A stretch of DNA of 64,000 nucleotides from Stutzerimonas stutzeri (GCA_002387205.1 DGLA01000002.1:1-64000), one strand, 5' to 3'; shown: positions 37,585 through 46,375, counted from the first letter of the stretch. Program-made: numbers and translations. Notes: generated from the letters alone by a model not told the origin.

Positions 37585-38016
37585 ATGGGCATGCTCAGCG
37601 AGTTCAAGGCATTTGCGGTCAGGGGCAACGTGATCGACATGGCGGTCGGGATCATCATTGGTGCTGCGTTCACCAAGATTGTCTCGTCCTTTGTTGCCGA
37701 TGTAGTGACGCCACCGCTGGGCATGCTGATCGGCGGGGTGGATTTCTCAGACCTGGCCGTCGTGCTCAAGCAGGCGGCAGGGGATACGCCCGCGGTGACC
37801 CTGAGCTATGGCCGCTTCATCCAGACGGTATTCGACTTCACCATCGTGGCCTTTGCCATCTTTCTGGCCGTCAGGGCAATCAATCATCTCAAGCGCAAGG
37901 AAGCAGAGGTGCCGTCTGCTCCGCCGGCACCGAGCAAGGAAGAACAACTGCTGACCGAAATTCGCGATGCGCTGCGCGAGCAGGCCCGTCCAGGGGCCGA
38001 ACGCCGCGAACCTTAA
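37585..38016 (+). CDS. mscL: Large-conductance mechanosensitive channel MscL
   Basis: 143 residues. The N-terminal amphipathic helix and first membrane helix are MGMLSEFKAFAVRGNVIDMA and GIIIGAAFTKIVSSF; the second helix is QTVFDFTIVAFAIFLAVRAI. The C-terminal cytoplasmic bundle is SKEEQLLTEIRDALREQ. It opens under membrane tension to release solutes on hypo-osmotic shock, which complements the osmolyte uptake genes elsewhere in the window. AGAGGA precedes the ATG. Confidence 0.97.
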   Translation: MGMLSEFKAFAVRGNVIDMAVGIIIGAAFTKIVSSFVADVVTPPLGMLIGGVDFSDLAVVLKQAAGDTPAVTLSYGRFIQTVFDFTIVAFAIFLAVRAINHLKRKEAEVPSAPPAPSKEEQLLTEIRDALREQARPGAERREP

Positions 38017-38019
38017 GAC

Positions 38020-38047
38020 GGCTCCCGGCTTTGCCAAGCCGGGAGCC
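38020..38047. terminator. Perfect 12-bp hairpin between mscL and the cytochrome c peroxidase gene
   Basis: GGCTCCCGGCTT (38020-38031) and AAGCCGGGAGCC (38036-38047) are perfectly complementary around TGCC. It lies 3 bases after mscL and 9 bases from the end of the convergent gene. Without a T run on either side it probably works as a transcript-end structure for both. Confidence 0.65.
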
Positions 38048-38056
38048 GCTGGCCTG

Positions 38057-39088
38057 TCACTCCGGTTTGGGCGTATCGGCCGAGCTGGGTGGCAGGACGG
38101 GATAGGCGACGCGGGGCTGCTCGCCGGTCAGGCTGCGCAGAAATGCAGCGATCGCGCCGACCTCGTCATCCTTCAGCGTGCGGCCCAGCTGGCTGTCGCC
38201 CATGATCGCCACGGCTTGCTCCAGCTCCCACACTTCTCCGCTGTGGAAGTAGGGTGGGGTCAGCGCCACGTTGCGCAGTGGTGCGGCGCGGAACACATAT
38301 TCGTCCGTCGCGGTGTTGGTCACGGTGAAGCGGCCCTTGTCGCCGGTCGGCAGGATTTCCGCGCCCGGCTTCTTGATTACGCCGAACGGGAAGTAGCCCT
38401 GGCCGCCAACGTTCACACCGCTGTGGCAGGCGCTGCAGCCGGTATCCATGAACAGTGCCAGGCCTTCCTTCTGCTTGGCATCGAGTGCCTTGTCATCACC
38501 TTTAAGGTAACGGTCGAAGGGCGCGTCCGGGGTGATCAAGCTGACCTCGAATGCTTCCAGCGCGTAGGCCATGTTGTCGAAGCTGACCGGGTCTTTGTCG
38601 TTGGGGAAGGCTTTCTTGAAACCGCTGGCATAGTCCGGAATGCTCTTCAGTGTCGCAACGACACGGTCCGGGGTGTTGTTCATCTCGACCCCAGCCTGCA
38701 CCGGCCCCTTGGCCTGGGCCTGCAGGTCTTCGGCGCGGCCATCCCAGAACTGAGCAGCATTGAATACCGCATTGAGCACAGTAGGCGAATTGCGTGGTCC
38801 TTTCTGCCAGCCATGGCCAATCGAGGTGGTCACGTTGTCGCCGCCGCCGAGGCTGAGGTTGTGGCAGGTATTGCAGCTGATCACATGGCTGCGCGACAGC
38901 CTGGGATCGAACCACAGCTTATGGCCCAGTTGCGCCTGATCGGGGCTGACGGCCTGACCGCGAACCTCGGTTACCGTTGCCGGGATCGGCTTGAAGATGG
39001 CGTTGGCGCGTTCGCGCAGTTCGTCGGCATGTACCGCATTCGAGATCAGCATCAGTCCGCTGAGCAGGACGGGAGCAGGGAGGCGCAT
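38057..39088 (-). CDS. ccpR: Di-haem cytochrome c peroxidase
   Basis: 343 residues with a signal peptide (MRLPAPVLLSGLMLISNAVHA). Two c-type haem motifs are present, CNTCH and CSACH. The peroxidase-family segments FDPRLSRSHVISC, WDGRAEDLQAQAKGP and YFHSGEVWELEQAV are visible. It reduces hydrogen peroxide in the periplasm using cytochrome c or azurin. An ANR/FNR box lies upstream at 39148-39161, consistent with the oxygen-limited induction reported in P. aeruginosa. Confidence 0.93.
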   Translation of the reverse strand: MRLPAPVLLSGLMLISNAVHADELRERANAIFKPIPATVTEVRGQAVSPDQAQLGHKLWFDPRLSRSHVISCNTCHNLSLGGGDNVTTSIGHGWQKGPRNSPTVLNAVFNAAQFWDGRAEDLQAQAKGPVQAGVEMNNTPDRVVATLKSIPDYASGFKKAFPNDKDPVSFDNMAYALEAFEVSLITPDAPFDRYLKGDDKALDAKQKEGLALFMDTGCSACHSGVNVGGQGYFPFGVIKKPGAEILPTGDKGRFTVTNTATDEYVFRAAPLRNVALTPPYFHSGEVWELEQAVAIMGDSQLGRTLKDDEVGAIAAFLRSLTGEQPRVAYPVLPPSSADTPKPE

Positions 39089-39147
39089 CAGGCGATCCTT
39101 TTTCTATGTTGGCCACGCTAGGAGGCGCTCTTTGCGATGAAGCCCCG

Positions 39148-39161
39148 TTGATTTGAGTCAA
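39148..39161 (-). promoter_or_regulatory. ANR/FNR box upstream of ccpR
   Basis: TTGATTTGAGTCAA matches the TTGAT-N4-(A/G)TCAA consensus at every fixed position. It lies 60 bases upstream of the ccpR start codon, a suitable distance for class II activation. Confidence 0.75.
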
Positions 39162-39362
39162 GACGGTTGCCTGCCGTGGCATGGGCAGGATGTCGCATCG
39201 GTGTAAGGCGGGGTCCATGCGACGCCGAGACCATCTAATCACTGCGCGTATGCTGTGCCACCGGCGACATGCGAGCTTTACGGAGCCTTGCAGGTAGCCG
39301 GACGCATCGCCAGAATGGCGGCATCAATCGTGGTCATCAGGCCACTCCAGCAAGGATTTCCA

Positions 39363-41810
39363 ATGCCCGAAACTGTCGCTGCCGGCCTGCGCCTGGCGCC
39401 CGATGCGCTGACCCGTCCCTTCGATCCCAGCCAGTTCGCTTTCAAGACCACCGACGAACTGGAGCCTTTTCTCGGTGTGCTCGGCCAGGAACGGGCGGTC
39501 GAGGCGCTGCAATTCGGTGTCGCGATGCCTCGCCCCGGTTACAACGTGTATGTAATGGGCGAGAACGGTACTGGCCGCTTCTCTTTCGTGCGCCGCTACC
39601 TGAAGGCCGAAGGCAAGCGTCTGGACACCCCATCCGACTGGCTGTACGTAAACAACTTCGACGAGCCGCGCGAGCCACGCGTGGTGGAGCTGCCTCAGGG
39701 TGGCGCCAGTGAGTTCATCGCCGATATCGGACAGTTGATCGACAATCTGATGGCGACCTTTCCTGCGGTGTTCGAGCACCCCAGCTTCCAGCAGAAGAAG
39801 AGCGCTATCGACCGCGCCTTCAATCAGCGTTACGACAAGGCGTTGGATGTCATCGAAAAGCTCGCGCTGGAGAAGGAAATCGCGCTGTACCGCGACAGCA
39901 GCAACATTGCCTTCACGCCGATGAAAGACGGCAAGTCGATGGACGAGGCGGAGTTCGCCCAGTTGCCGGAAGAGGAGCGTGAGCGCTACCACGAAGATAT
40001 CTCGGCGCTTGAAGTGCACCTGAACGAAGGGCTGGCTAGCCTGCCGCAGTGGAAGCGCGAGTCGAGTAACCAGTTGCGCCAGCTGCATGACGAGACCATC
40101 AGCCAGGCGCTGCAGCCTTTACTGGCTCCGCTCTCCGAGAAATATGCGGAAAACGCCGGTATCGAAGCCTATCTGCAAGCCGTACAGGTCAATCTGCTGA
40201 AGACGGTGGTGGAACAGCTCGTCGATGAAAACCGCCCCGATGCGCAGACCCGACAGCTGCTCGAGGAGCAATACAGCCCCAGTCTGGTCGTTGGTCATCC
40301 GCTCGATGGTGGTGCGCCGGTGGTCTTCGAACCGCATCCGACCTACGACAACCTGTTTGGCCGCATCGAATACAGCACCGATCAGGGCGCACTCTATACC
40401 AGCTATCGGCAGCTGCGTCCGGGTGCACTGCACCGGGCCAATGGCGGCTTCCTGATGCTTGAGGCGGAAAAGATGCTCAGCGAGCCCTTTGTCTGGGAGG
40501 CGCTCAAGCGTGCCTTGCAGTCGCGCAAGCTGAGGATGGAATCGCCGCTGGCCGAACTCGGTCGCCTGGCCACCGTAACCTTGAATCCAGCGGTGATCCC
40601 GTTGAACGTCAAGGTGGTGATCATTGGCTCACGGCAGCTTTACTACACGCTGCAGGATCTAGATCCGGACTTCCAAGAGATGTTTCGCGTACTGGTGGAC
40701 TTCGACGAGGAGATCCCCCTTGCCGAAGACAGCCTTGAGCAGTTCGCGCAGCTGATGAAGACGCGCACCTCCGAAGAGGGCATGGCGCCGTTGACTGCCG
40801 CGGCCGTGGCCCGCCTGGCGACCTACAGCGCACGGCTGGCCGAGCATCAGGGGCGTCTGTCAGCGCGTATCGGTGATCTGTTCCAGCTGGTCAGTGAGGC
40901 CGACTTCATCCGCCAGCTGGCCAAGGACGAGGTCACCGACGTAGGCCATATAGAACGTGCCTTGAAAGCCAAGGCCACCCGGACTGGGCGCGTCTCGGCA
41001 CGGATCCTTGAGGACATTCTCGCCGGTGTCATCCTGATCGACAGCGAAGGCGCAGCCATCGGCAAGTGCAATGGCCTAACGGTGCTGGAGGTAGGAGATT
41101 CGGCGTTCGGCATGCCTGCCCGTATATCCGCGACGGTTTATCCCGGCGGCTCGGGGATCGTGGATATCGAGCGCGAGGTCAATCTCGGCCAGCCGATTCA
41201 CTCCAAGGGCGTGATGATCCTGACAGGCTTTCTGGGAAGCCGCTATGCGCAGGAGTTCCCGTTGGAGATTTCCGCCAGCATCGCGCTGGAACAATCCTAT
41301 GGGTATGTCGATGGTGACAGCGCCTCTCTGGGCGAATGCTGCGCGCTGATCTCGGCGATCTCGCGTACGCCTCTCAAACAGTGCTTCGCCATTACCGGAT
41401 CCATCAATCAGTTTGGTGAAGTGCAGGCTGTTGGTGGCGTGAACGAAAAGATCGAAGGGTTCTTCCGGCTCTGCGAGGCGCGCGGACTGACCGGTGAGCA
41501 GGGCGCGATCATTCCCTTCGCCAACGTCACTACCCTGATGCTTGACGAGCGCGTGCTGGAGGCAGTGCGCCAGGAGAAGTTTCATGTCTACGCGGTGCGG
41601 CATGTGGACGAGGCCTTGTCGCTGCTGGTTGGAGAGCCCGTTGGTGGGGCTGACCCGGATGGAAACTTTCCAAAAGGCAGCGTCAACGCGCGGGTGGTAG
41701 AGCGTTTGCGTGATATCGCCGAGATCGAACTCGAGGACGAAGGCAAGAACGACGCACCAGCCGAGGGGCCAGCAGATGCGTTGGCTGTCAAAGGTAACGG
41801 CGCGACCTAG
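39363..41810 (+). CDS. Lon-like ATP-dependent protease (AAA_32/S16 family)
   Basis: 815 residues from the ATG at 39363 (MPETVAAGLRLAPDALTRPF), with AGGA upstream. The N-terminal part carries an ATPase P-loop with Arg in place of the usual Lys (VMGENGTGRFSF), a helical insertion at about 180-280, and the AAA core (RANGGFLMLEAEKML). The C-terminal S16 protease domain has the catalytic Ser in YVDGDSASLGE and the Lys in VGGVNEKIEGFFR. It corresponds to PAO1 PA4576. The substrates are unknown. The last 50 residues are acidic and low in complexity. Confidence 0.9.
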   Translation: MPETVAAGLRLAPDALTRPFDPSQFAFKTTDELEPFLGVLGQERAVEALQFGVAMPRPGYNVYVMGENGTGRFSFVRRYLKAEGKRLDTPSDWLYVNNFDEPREPRVVELPQGGASEFIADIGQLIDNLMATFPAVFEHPSFQQKKSAIDRAFNQRYDKALDVIEKLALEKEIALYRDSSNIAFTPMKDGKSMDEAEFAQLPEEERERYHEDISALEVHLNEGLASLPQWKRESSNQLRQLHDETISQALQPLLAPLSEKYAENAGIEAYLQAVQVNLLKTVVEQLVDENRPDAQTRQLLEEQYSPSLVVGHPLDGGAPVVFEPHPTYDNLFGRIEYSTDQGALYTSYRQLRPGALHRANGGFLMLEAEKMLSEPFVWEALKRALQSRKLRMESPLAELGRLATVTLNPAVIPLNVKVVIIGSRQLYYTLQDLDPDFQEMFRVLVDFDEEIPLAEDSLEQFAQLMKTRTSEEGMAPLTAAAVARLATYSARLAEHQGRLSARIGDLFQLVSEADFIRQLAKDEVTDVGHIERALKAKATRTGRVSARILEDILAGVILIDSEGAAIGKCNGLTVLEVGDSAFGMPARISATVYPGGSGIVDIEREVNLGQPIHSKGVMILTGFLGSRYAQEFPLEISASIALEQSYGYVDGDSASLGECCALISAISRTPLKQCFAITGSINQFGEVQAVGGVNEKIEGFFRLCEARGLTGEQGAIIPFANVTTLMLDERVLEAVRQEKFHVYAVRHVDEALSLLVGEPVGGADPDGNFPKGSVNARVVERLRDIAEIELEDEGKNDAPAEGPADALAVKGNGAT

Positions 41811-41984
41811 GTGTCTGGTTGCACTGATCTCTGATTGAACGGAACGATACGGGTTGCGGCAGGTCTGCAATGAATAGAGGGTTCCCGCTCTCTATTCACA
41901 TGGTTATCCGCAGATTCCTGGGGATAAGCCGGTTGGCACGCCGCCACGTTCAGTTGACGGCAACCAAGCGCGAGGATCGCCGTC

Positions 41985-42320
41985 ATGTCTCACACGCTCT
42001 GTCTCAATCGCCAGTGCCTGGGATTGGTTACACGTATCGAATGCATGATCCGCCCTCTGGCGGGCGGCAACGGATTATGGACGCTGTTGTGCGCAGCTGG
42101 AATCGATTCCGGGCAGCCTACTGCCATCAAGGCACAGGGCCCGTTTCATGGTCCTCGCGAGGCAGAGTCGGTGCTGAATTCGATCGCGGCCAACCTGCGC
42201 GGTCAGGGTTACGCCGCATCCGAGTCGCCATCGATCTGGCAGTTGCACATGCAGGCCGAGCTACGCAAGGTCAACACCAATCAGGCGCAATTTCTCAGCG
42301 GCTGGAGCTCCAAGCCCTGA
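41985..42320 (+). CDS. Conserved hypothetical protein (PA4575-like)
   Basis: 111 residues, MSHTLCLNRQCLGLVTRIEC, with GAGGATCG upstream of the ATG. It is predicted soluble, with three cysteines in the first 40 residues and a segment PREAESVLNSIAANLRGQGY in the middle. No domain is recognised. It lies between the Lon-like protease and a UPF0114 gene, the same order as in PAO1. Confidence 0.7.
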   Translation: MSHTLCLNRQCLGLVTRIECMIRPLAGGNGLWTLLCAAGIDSGQPTAIKAQGPFHGPREAESVLNSIAANLRGQGYAASESPSIWQLHMQAELRKVNTNQAQFLSGWSSKP

Positions 42321-42476
42321 TCAGCTCCTGAACGTTGGGTCTCTACCCTGCGTCCAGCGTCTCGTGCCGCCAAGGCAGTTCTGTCTTGATGGAAATACGC
42401 TGCTACAGCGCCTTATTGAACCGGCTGTGGCGCTGCGTATACTCGCAGGCCGGTATCTGCATCACAGTAGGAACAC

Positions 42477-42965
42477 ATGGAACGCTTCGTCGAAAACACC
42501 ATGTACGCGGCCCGTTGGCTGCTGGCTCCCATCTATTTCGGCCTCGCGTTTGCCTTGCTTGCGCTGGCGATCAAATTTTTCCAGGAAATCTGGCACATTC
42601 TTCCGGCTGTTCTCACGCTGAGTGAGGGCGATCTGATCCTCAAGCTCCTTTCGTTGATCGACATGGCATTGGTGGGCGGCTTGCTGGTGATGGTGATGCT
42701 GTCTGGCTATGAAAACTTCGTCTCGCAACTAGACGTCGAGGAAGGCAAGGAAAAGCTCGACTGGCTCGGAAAAATGGATTCCGGTTCGCTAAAGATGAAG
42801 GTCGCCGCTTCCATCGTGGCTATTTCGTCTATCCATCTGTTGCGCATGTTCATGGATGCACAGCAGCTCGAAAGCGAGCAGCTGATGTGGTACGTGATCA
42901 TCCATCTGACCTTTGTCCTGTCGGCCTTTGCCATGGGCTATCTGGACAAGCTTACCAAGCACTGA
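42477..42965 (+). CDS. UPF0114 (YqhA-like) membrane protein
   Basis: 162 residues with about four membrane helices, at roughly residues 10-35, 50-80, 105-125 and 135-155. The YqhA family pattern is seen in LAPIYFGLAFALLALAIKFF and MALVGGLLVMVMLSGYENFV. The C-terminus is short and charged (YLDKLTKH). The function is not established. Confidence 0.88.
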   Translation: MERFVENTMYAARWLLAPIYFGLAFALLALAIKFFQEIWHILPAVLTLSEGDLILKLLSLIDMALVGGLLVMVMLSGYENFVSQLDVEEGKEKLDWLGKMDSGSLKMKVAASIVAISSIHLLRMFMDAQQLESEQLMWYVIIHLTFVLSAFAMGYLDKLTKH

Positions 42966-43041
42966 TCCGGCGCCGGGCCAACGCAAGGCGATACTGTCTT
43001 CGCGTCGGGCTCAGCGTAGCTTTTGCTTTCCTTTGCAGGTT

Positions 43042-43068
43042 CTGTACAAAATGCGCTCGTTTGTACAG
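43042..43068. promoter_or_regulatory. Perfect inverted repeat overlapping the leader of the DUF6482 gene
   Basis: CTGTACAAA (43042-43050) and TTTGTACAG (43060-43068) are perfectly symmetric around nine bases. The right arm runs into the ribosome binding site (ACAGGAG) of the gene starting at 43079. It could be a dimeric repressor operator or an RNA hairpin that hides the ribosome site. No regulator is assigned. Confidence 0.55.
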
Positions 43069-43078
43069 GAGAAAGCGT

Positions 43079-43384
43079 ATGACCCTGCAGAACCTGCTTG
43101 AAGAGGCGCGTGCGTCGCGTGTCCTGGCACTTGATCTGGTATCGCTGGAAGGTGGCTTTTATCTGTTGAGCATTCAGGCCAACGGCAAGTCCTATGTGCT
43201 TCGTGATGAGCATGGCAGTGTCATCCATCTGCGCTCCGTCGAGCATGCTCGAGACATTCTCAGCGAGCTCCCGGAAGTCCCTTTCTTTCTGGTTCACAGT
43301 TCGGCCTACGACGAGATGTGCGGCTTGGCCAATGGCGTGCGTGATCCGTTGCGCGTGCCCATCAGCATTCGCTCGGCCTGGTGA
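43079..43384 (+). CDS. DUF6482 family small protein
   Basis: 101 residues, MTLQNLLEEARASRVLALDL, with AGGAG eight bases upstream. It is soluble and mostly mixed alpha/beta, with a segment YVLRDEHGSVIHLRSVEHAR in the middle and a C-terminal VRDPLRVPISIRSAW. It corresponds to PAO1 PA4573 from memory. The leader contains a perfect palindrome (43042-43068), suggesting regulation. Confidence 0.75.
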   Translation: MTLQNLLEEARASRVLALDLVSLEGGFYLLSIQANGKSYVLRDEHGSVIHLRSVEHARDILSELPEVPFFLVHSSAYDEMCGLANGVRDPLRVPISIRSAW

Positions 43385-43491
43385 GATAGGGTTCAATGTC
43401 AGGCTTGGCTCCGCTGGCGTTTGTGGCGAAAGCTCAGCGTCGCTGATTGCTGTGCTAGGCTGTGCGCCCTTTTTTTGTCGCGGAGCCAGGC

Positions 43492-44109
43492 ATGACCGAT
43501 CTGAACCTTACAACCGACGAAACACGTGTCAGCTACGGTATTGGTCGCCAACTGGGCGACCAGCTGCGTGAAAATCCGCCGCCGGGTATCAGTCTGGACG
43601 CGGTCATCGCCGGTATCCGGGATGCGTTTTCAAACGTGCAAAGCCAGGTCAGCCCCGCGGATCTGAACGCGAGCTTCGCAGTCATCCGTGAGCGCATGCA
43701 GGCCGAGGCACAGCAGAAAGCCGAAGCGGCTGCCGGCGAGGGCAGGGCGTTTCTGATGGACAACGCCAAGCGTGACGGAGTGGTCAGCCTGGCCTCCGGA
43801 CTGCAGTACGAAGTGCTCACAGCGGGCGATGGCGCCAAGCCTTCGCAGGACGACCACGTACGTACCCACTACCACGGTACGCTGATTGACGGCACCGTTT
43901 TCGACAGCTCCTACCAGCGCGGTCAACCAGCCGAGTTTCCGGTTGGCGGGGTCATCGCCGGCTGGACCGAAGCACTGCAGCTGATGGCCGTAGGCAGCAA
44001 ATGGCGGCTTTATGTCCCTAGCGAGCTGGCATATGGCGCGCAGGGTGTCGGCAGCATCCCGCCGCACAGCGTGCTGGTTTTCGACGTCGAGTTGCTCGCC
44101 GTCCTCTGA
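43492..44109 (+). CDS. fklB: FKBP-type peptidyl-prolyl cis-trans isomerase FklB
   Basis: 205 residues. The N-terminal FKBP_N dimerisation domain is helical (YGIGRQLGDQLRENPP, then QAEAQQKAEAAAGEGRAFL). The C-terminal FKBP domain has VRTHYHGTLIDGTVFDSS, GVIAGWTEALQLMAVGSKW and PPHSVLVFDVELL. No export signal is seen, so it should be cytoplasmic. CGGAG precedes the ATG. Confidence 0.94.
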   Translation: MTDLNLTTDETRVSYGIGRQLGDQLRENPPPGISLDAVIAGIRDAFSNVQSQVSPADLNASFAVIRERMQAEAQQKAEAAAGEGRAFLMDNAKRDGVVSLASGLQYEVLTAGDGAKPSQDDHVRTHYHGTLIDGTVFDSSYQRGQPAEFPVGGVIAGWTEALQLMAVGSKWRLYVPSELAYGAQGVGSIPPHSVLVFDVELLAVL

Positions 44110-44115
44110 ACCGTC

Positions 44116-44343
44116 TCAAGGGCGCAATGCCCTGGCGTAGGAAAACAGGAACAGGTTGCGCACCTGTTCCTTGAGTACACAGGGTTCGCTGGTGCTCAGT
44201 TCGTGAATATCCAAATCGCCCTGGTCCCGAAGTTCGTCCAGGGCGTCTCCCTCCAAAGTAATACATACCGCACCGGTATTGCGGTCGAGTATCCGCAGGT
44301 AGGGGTGTGGGCGGTCCAGCCAGGCATCGATCAGATAAGTCAT
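44116..44343 (-). CDS. Small iron-regulated hypothetical protein (PA4570-like)
   Basis: 75 residues, MTYLIDAWLDRPHPYLRILD. It closely resembles PAO1 PA4570, a small protein that I recall as induced by iron starvation. It has an acidic middle (ELRDQGDLDIHELSTSE) and no membrane segment. A Fur-box-like sequence lies at 44367-44385, just upstream. It is convergent with fklB (six bases between stops) and read in the same direction as ispB. Confidence 0.8.
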   Translation of the reverse strand: MTYLIDAWLDRPHPYLRILDRNTGAVCITLEGDALDELRDQGDLDIHELSTSEPCVLKEQVRNLFLFSYARALRP

Positions 44344-44366
44344 GTTCGCCTCCAGTTGATTGGATT

Positions 44367-44385
44367 AATGAGAATAATTGTTATT
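44367..44385 (-). promoter_or_regulatory. Fur box upstream of the PA4570-like gene
   Basis: AATGAGAATAATTGTTATT matches the 19-base Fur consensus GATAATGATAATCATTATC at 12 of 19 positions, with strong AT-rich symmetry in an otherwise GC-rich region. It lies about 25-45 bases upstream of the start codon. Confidence 0.7.
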
Positions 44386-44506
44386 TGCAAACATGCAAGC
44401 GCAAAGAGGTCGAGCATCGATCGGCGGTGATCAGGCAGGGAGGGCGGAGCGGGAGGGGAAAGCTGGCAGCGGACGAAGGGTGCCTTGTGGCACCTTCATC
44501 GGCAGA

Positions 44507-45475
44507 TCAGTGCGTGCGAGCGACGGCGAAGCGGCTGAGTTCGATCAGGGCGTCGCGATAGCTGTTGGAGGGGATGAGTTCGAGGCAGGCGATGGCACGG
44601 TCGGCATAGTCGCGCGCCATGCGGGCCGTGTAATCCAGCGCGCCGGACGCCTCGACCGCGCTGCGGATACTTTCGAGATCTTCGATGCCGCCTTTCTGAA
44701 TGGCTTTACGCACCAGGGCCGCCTGCTCAGGCGTGCCTTCGCGCATCGTATAGATCAATGGAAGGGTTGGTTTGCCTTCGGCCAAGTCATCGCCGACATT
44801 CTTGCCAAGGGTTTCGGCGTCGCCCTGATAATCGAGCAGGTCGTCCACCAACTGGAAGGCGACCCCGAGGTGGTCGCCAAAGGTGCGTAGCGCCTCGCAT
44901 TGATCTGCACTGGCGCCGGCCAGGGTTGCAGCGCTATGTGTGGAGGCTTCGAAGAGCATCGCCGTCTTGCCGCGTATGACTTCCATGTAGATGTCTTCGG
45001 TAGTGCTTGCGTCACGGACCTTGGACAGCTGCAGCACTTCGCCTTCGGCAATCACGCGAGTGGCCTGGGAAATGATGCGCATGACATCCATCGAGCCGAG
45101 GTCGACCATCATTTCGAAGGAGCGGGCATAAAGAAAGTCGCCCACCAGCACGCTCGGTGCATTGCCCCAGAGTGCGTTGGCCGTAGATCGCCCGCGGCGC
45201 ATGCCGGACATGTCGACCACATCATCATGCAAAAGGGTGGAGGTATGCAGGAACTCAATGATCGCAGCCAGCAGGCGCAACTGCTCGCCCTTGAGTCCCA
45301 GCGCATTGCCGCTGAGCAGGACCAGCAGGGGGCGCAGGCGCTTGCCGCCAGCCGAGGTGATGTAGTCCCCGATCTTTTCCACCAGCGGTACGCGCGAAGT
45401 CAGTTGGCTGCGGATAATGCCGTCAACGGCGGCGAAATCATCAGCCACTACTCTGTAAAAGGCCTGGGGTTGCAT
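44507..45475 (-). CDS. ispB: Polyprenyl (octa/nonaprenyl) diphosphate synthase IspB
   Basis: 322 residues. The two aspartate-rich motifs for magnesium and substrate are LLHDDVVDMSGMRRGR and LVDDLLDYQGD. It makes the ubiquinone side chain. It is divergent from rplU, the standard arrangement. The ATG at 45473-45475 begins MQPQAFYRVVADDF. Confidence 0.95.
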   Translation of the reverse strand: MQPQAFYRVVADDFAAVDGIIRSQLTSRVPLVEKIGDYITSAGGKRLRPLLVLLSGNALGLKGEQLRLLAAIIEFLHTSTLLHDDVVDMSGMRRGRSTANALWGNAPSVLVGDFLYARSFEMMVDLGSMDVMRIISQATRVIAEGEVLQLSKVRDASTTEDIYMEVIRGKTAMLFEASTHSAATLAGASADQCEALRTFGDHLGVAFQLVDDLLDYQGDAETLGKNVGDDLAEGKPTLPLIYTMREGTPEQAALVRKAIQKGGIEDLESIRSAVEASGALDYTARMARDYADRAIACLELIPSNSYRDALIELSRFAVARTH

Positions 45476-45721
45476 CGGGGACGAGTACTCCTCGGAGATT
45501 GCGCGGCATGCTATGGGGCAGGTCCCGCACTGTCAAGGCGAGGCCCGGCGGCTATTGCGCGGAGGTTGGTGCATGCGTACAATCGCGGACCCTGAACTTC
45601 CCCCTGGGCATTTCCCTGCCTTACGCAATTGCAAGGGCGTCCCTTCGGCCCCGAGCAGCCATGCCAGCCTCCAACTATTTCACTTAAGCGCTGGGTGAGC
45701 AGGATCAACGGAGATACACAG

Positions 45722-46033
45722 ATGTACGCAGTTATCGTTACCGGCGGCAAGCAATACAAGGTCGCCGAAGGCGAATACCTCAAGATTGAAAAACTCGAAG
45801 TTGCCACTGGCGAAGCTGTCACTTTTGACCGCGTTCTGCTGATTGGCAACGGCGACGATGTAAAGATCGGCGCTCCGGTGGTCGATGGTGCCAAGGTCAC
45901 TGCTGAAGTGATCGGCCAAGGTCGTCATGACAAGGTCACCATCATCAAATTCCGCCGTCGTAAGCACCATATGAAGCGTCAGGGCCACCGTCAGTGGTTC
46001 ACTGAGGTCAAAATCACCGGTATTCAGGGCTAA
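45722..46033 (+). CDS. rplU: 50S ribosomal protein L21
   Basis: 103 residues, MYAVIVTGGKQYKVAEGEY, with the C-terminal RRRKHHMKRQGHRQWFTEVK signature binding 23S rRNA. It is first in rplU-rpmA, which lie 35 bases apart. Its promoter lies in the 246-base gap divergent from ispB. Confidence 0.98.
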   Translation: MYAVIVTGGKQYKVAEGEYLKIEKLEVATGEAVTFDRVLLIGNGDDVKIGAPVVDGAKVTAEVIGQGRHDKVTIIKFRRRKHHMKRQGHRQWFTEVKITGIQG

Positions 46034-46068
46034 TCGGGCCTGAATCCCCTTATAGGAGTATTGAACTC

Positions 46069-46326
46069 ATGGCACACAAAAAAGCTGGCGGTTCTACCCG
46101 CAACGGTCGCGACTCAGAAGCCAAACGCCTTGGCGTGAAGATGTACGGCGGCCAGGCCATCAAGGCCGGCAACATCATCGTGCGTCAGCGCGGTACCCAG
46201 TTCCATGCCGGTTACGGCGTTGGTATGGGCAAGGATCACACCTTGTTCGCCAAGGTGGAAGGCGTGATCAAGTTCGAAGTGAAGGGCCAGTTTGGTCGTC
46301 GCTACGTGAGCGTCGTCGCGGCCTAA
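46069..46326 (+). CDS. rpmA: 50S ribosomal protein L27
   Basis: 85 residues, starting MAHKKAGGSTRNGRDSEAKR, whose flexible N-terminus reaches the peptidyl transferase centre. AGGAG precedes the ATG. A strong terminator follows 18 bases after the stop. Confidence 0.98.
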   Translation: MAHKKAGGSTRNGRDSEAKRLGVKMYGGQAIKAGNIIVRQRGTQFHAGYGVGMGKDHTLFAKVEGVIKFEVKGQFGRRYVSVVAA

Positions 46327-46343
46327 TCGCGGCGTTGCTGGAA

Positions 46344-46375
46344 AAGCCCTGTCATGCGACGGGGCTTTTTTGTTT
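46344..46375 (+). terminator. Intrinsic terminator of rplU-rpmA
   Basis: AAAAGCCC and GGGGCTTTTTT flank a short stem extension (TGTC/GACG) and loop; a clear T run follows. Confidence 0.88.

Noticed and set aside
38245..38260. Further REP copy at GTAGGGTGG inside ccpR
   Set aside because: Only the nine-base core matches; there is no second arm and the stretch is coding.
39540..39600. Inactive ATPase reading of the Lon-like protein because Walker A has Arg for Lys
   Set aside because: I recall G-T-G-R in place of G-x-G-K as common in this Lon-like family, so it does not mark a broken gene.
43042..43068. LexA box reading of the CTGTAC palindrome
   Set aside because: LexA needs CTG-N10-CAG; here the CTG and CAG are 21 bases apart.
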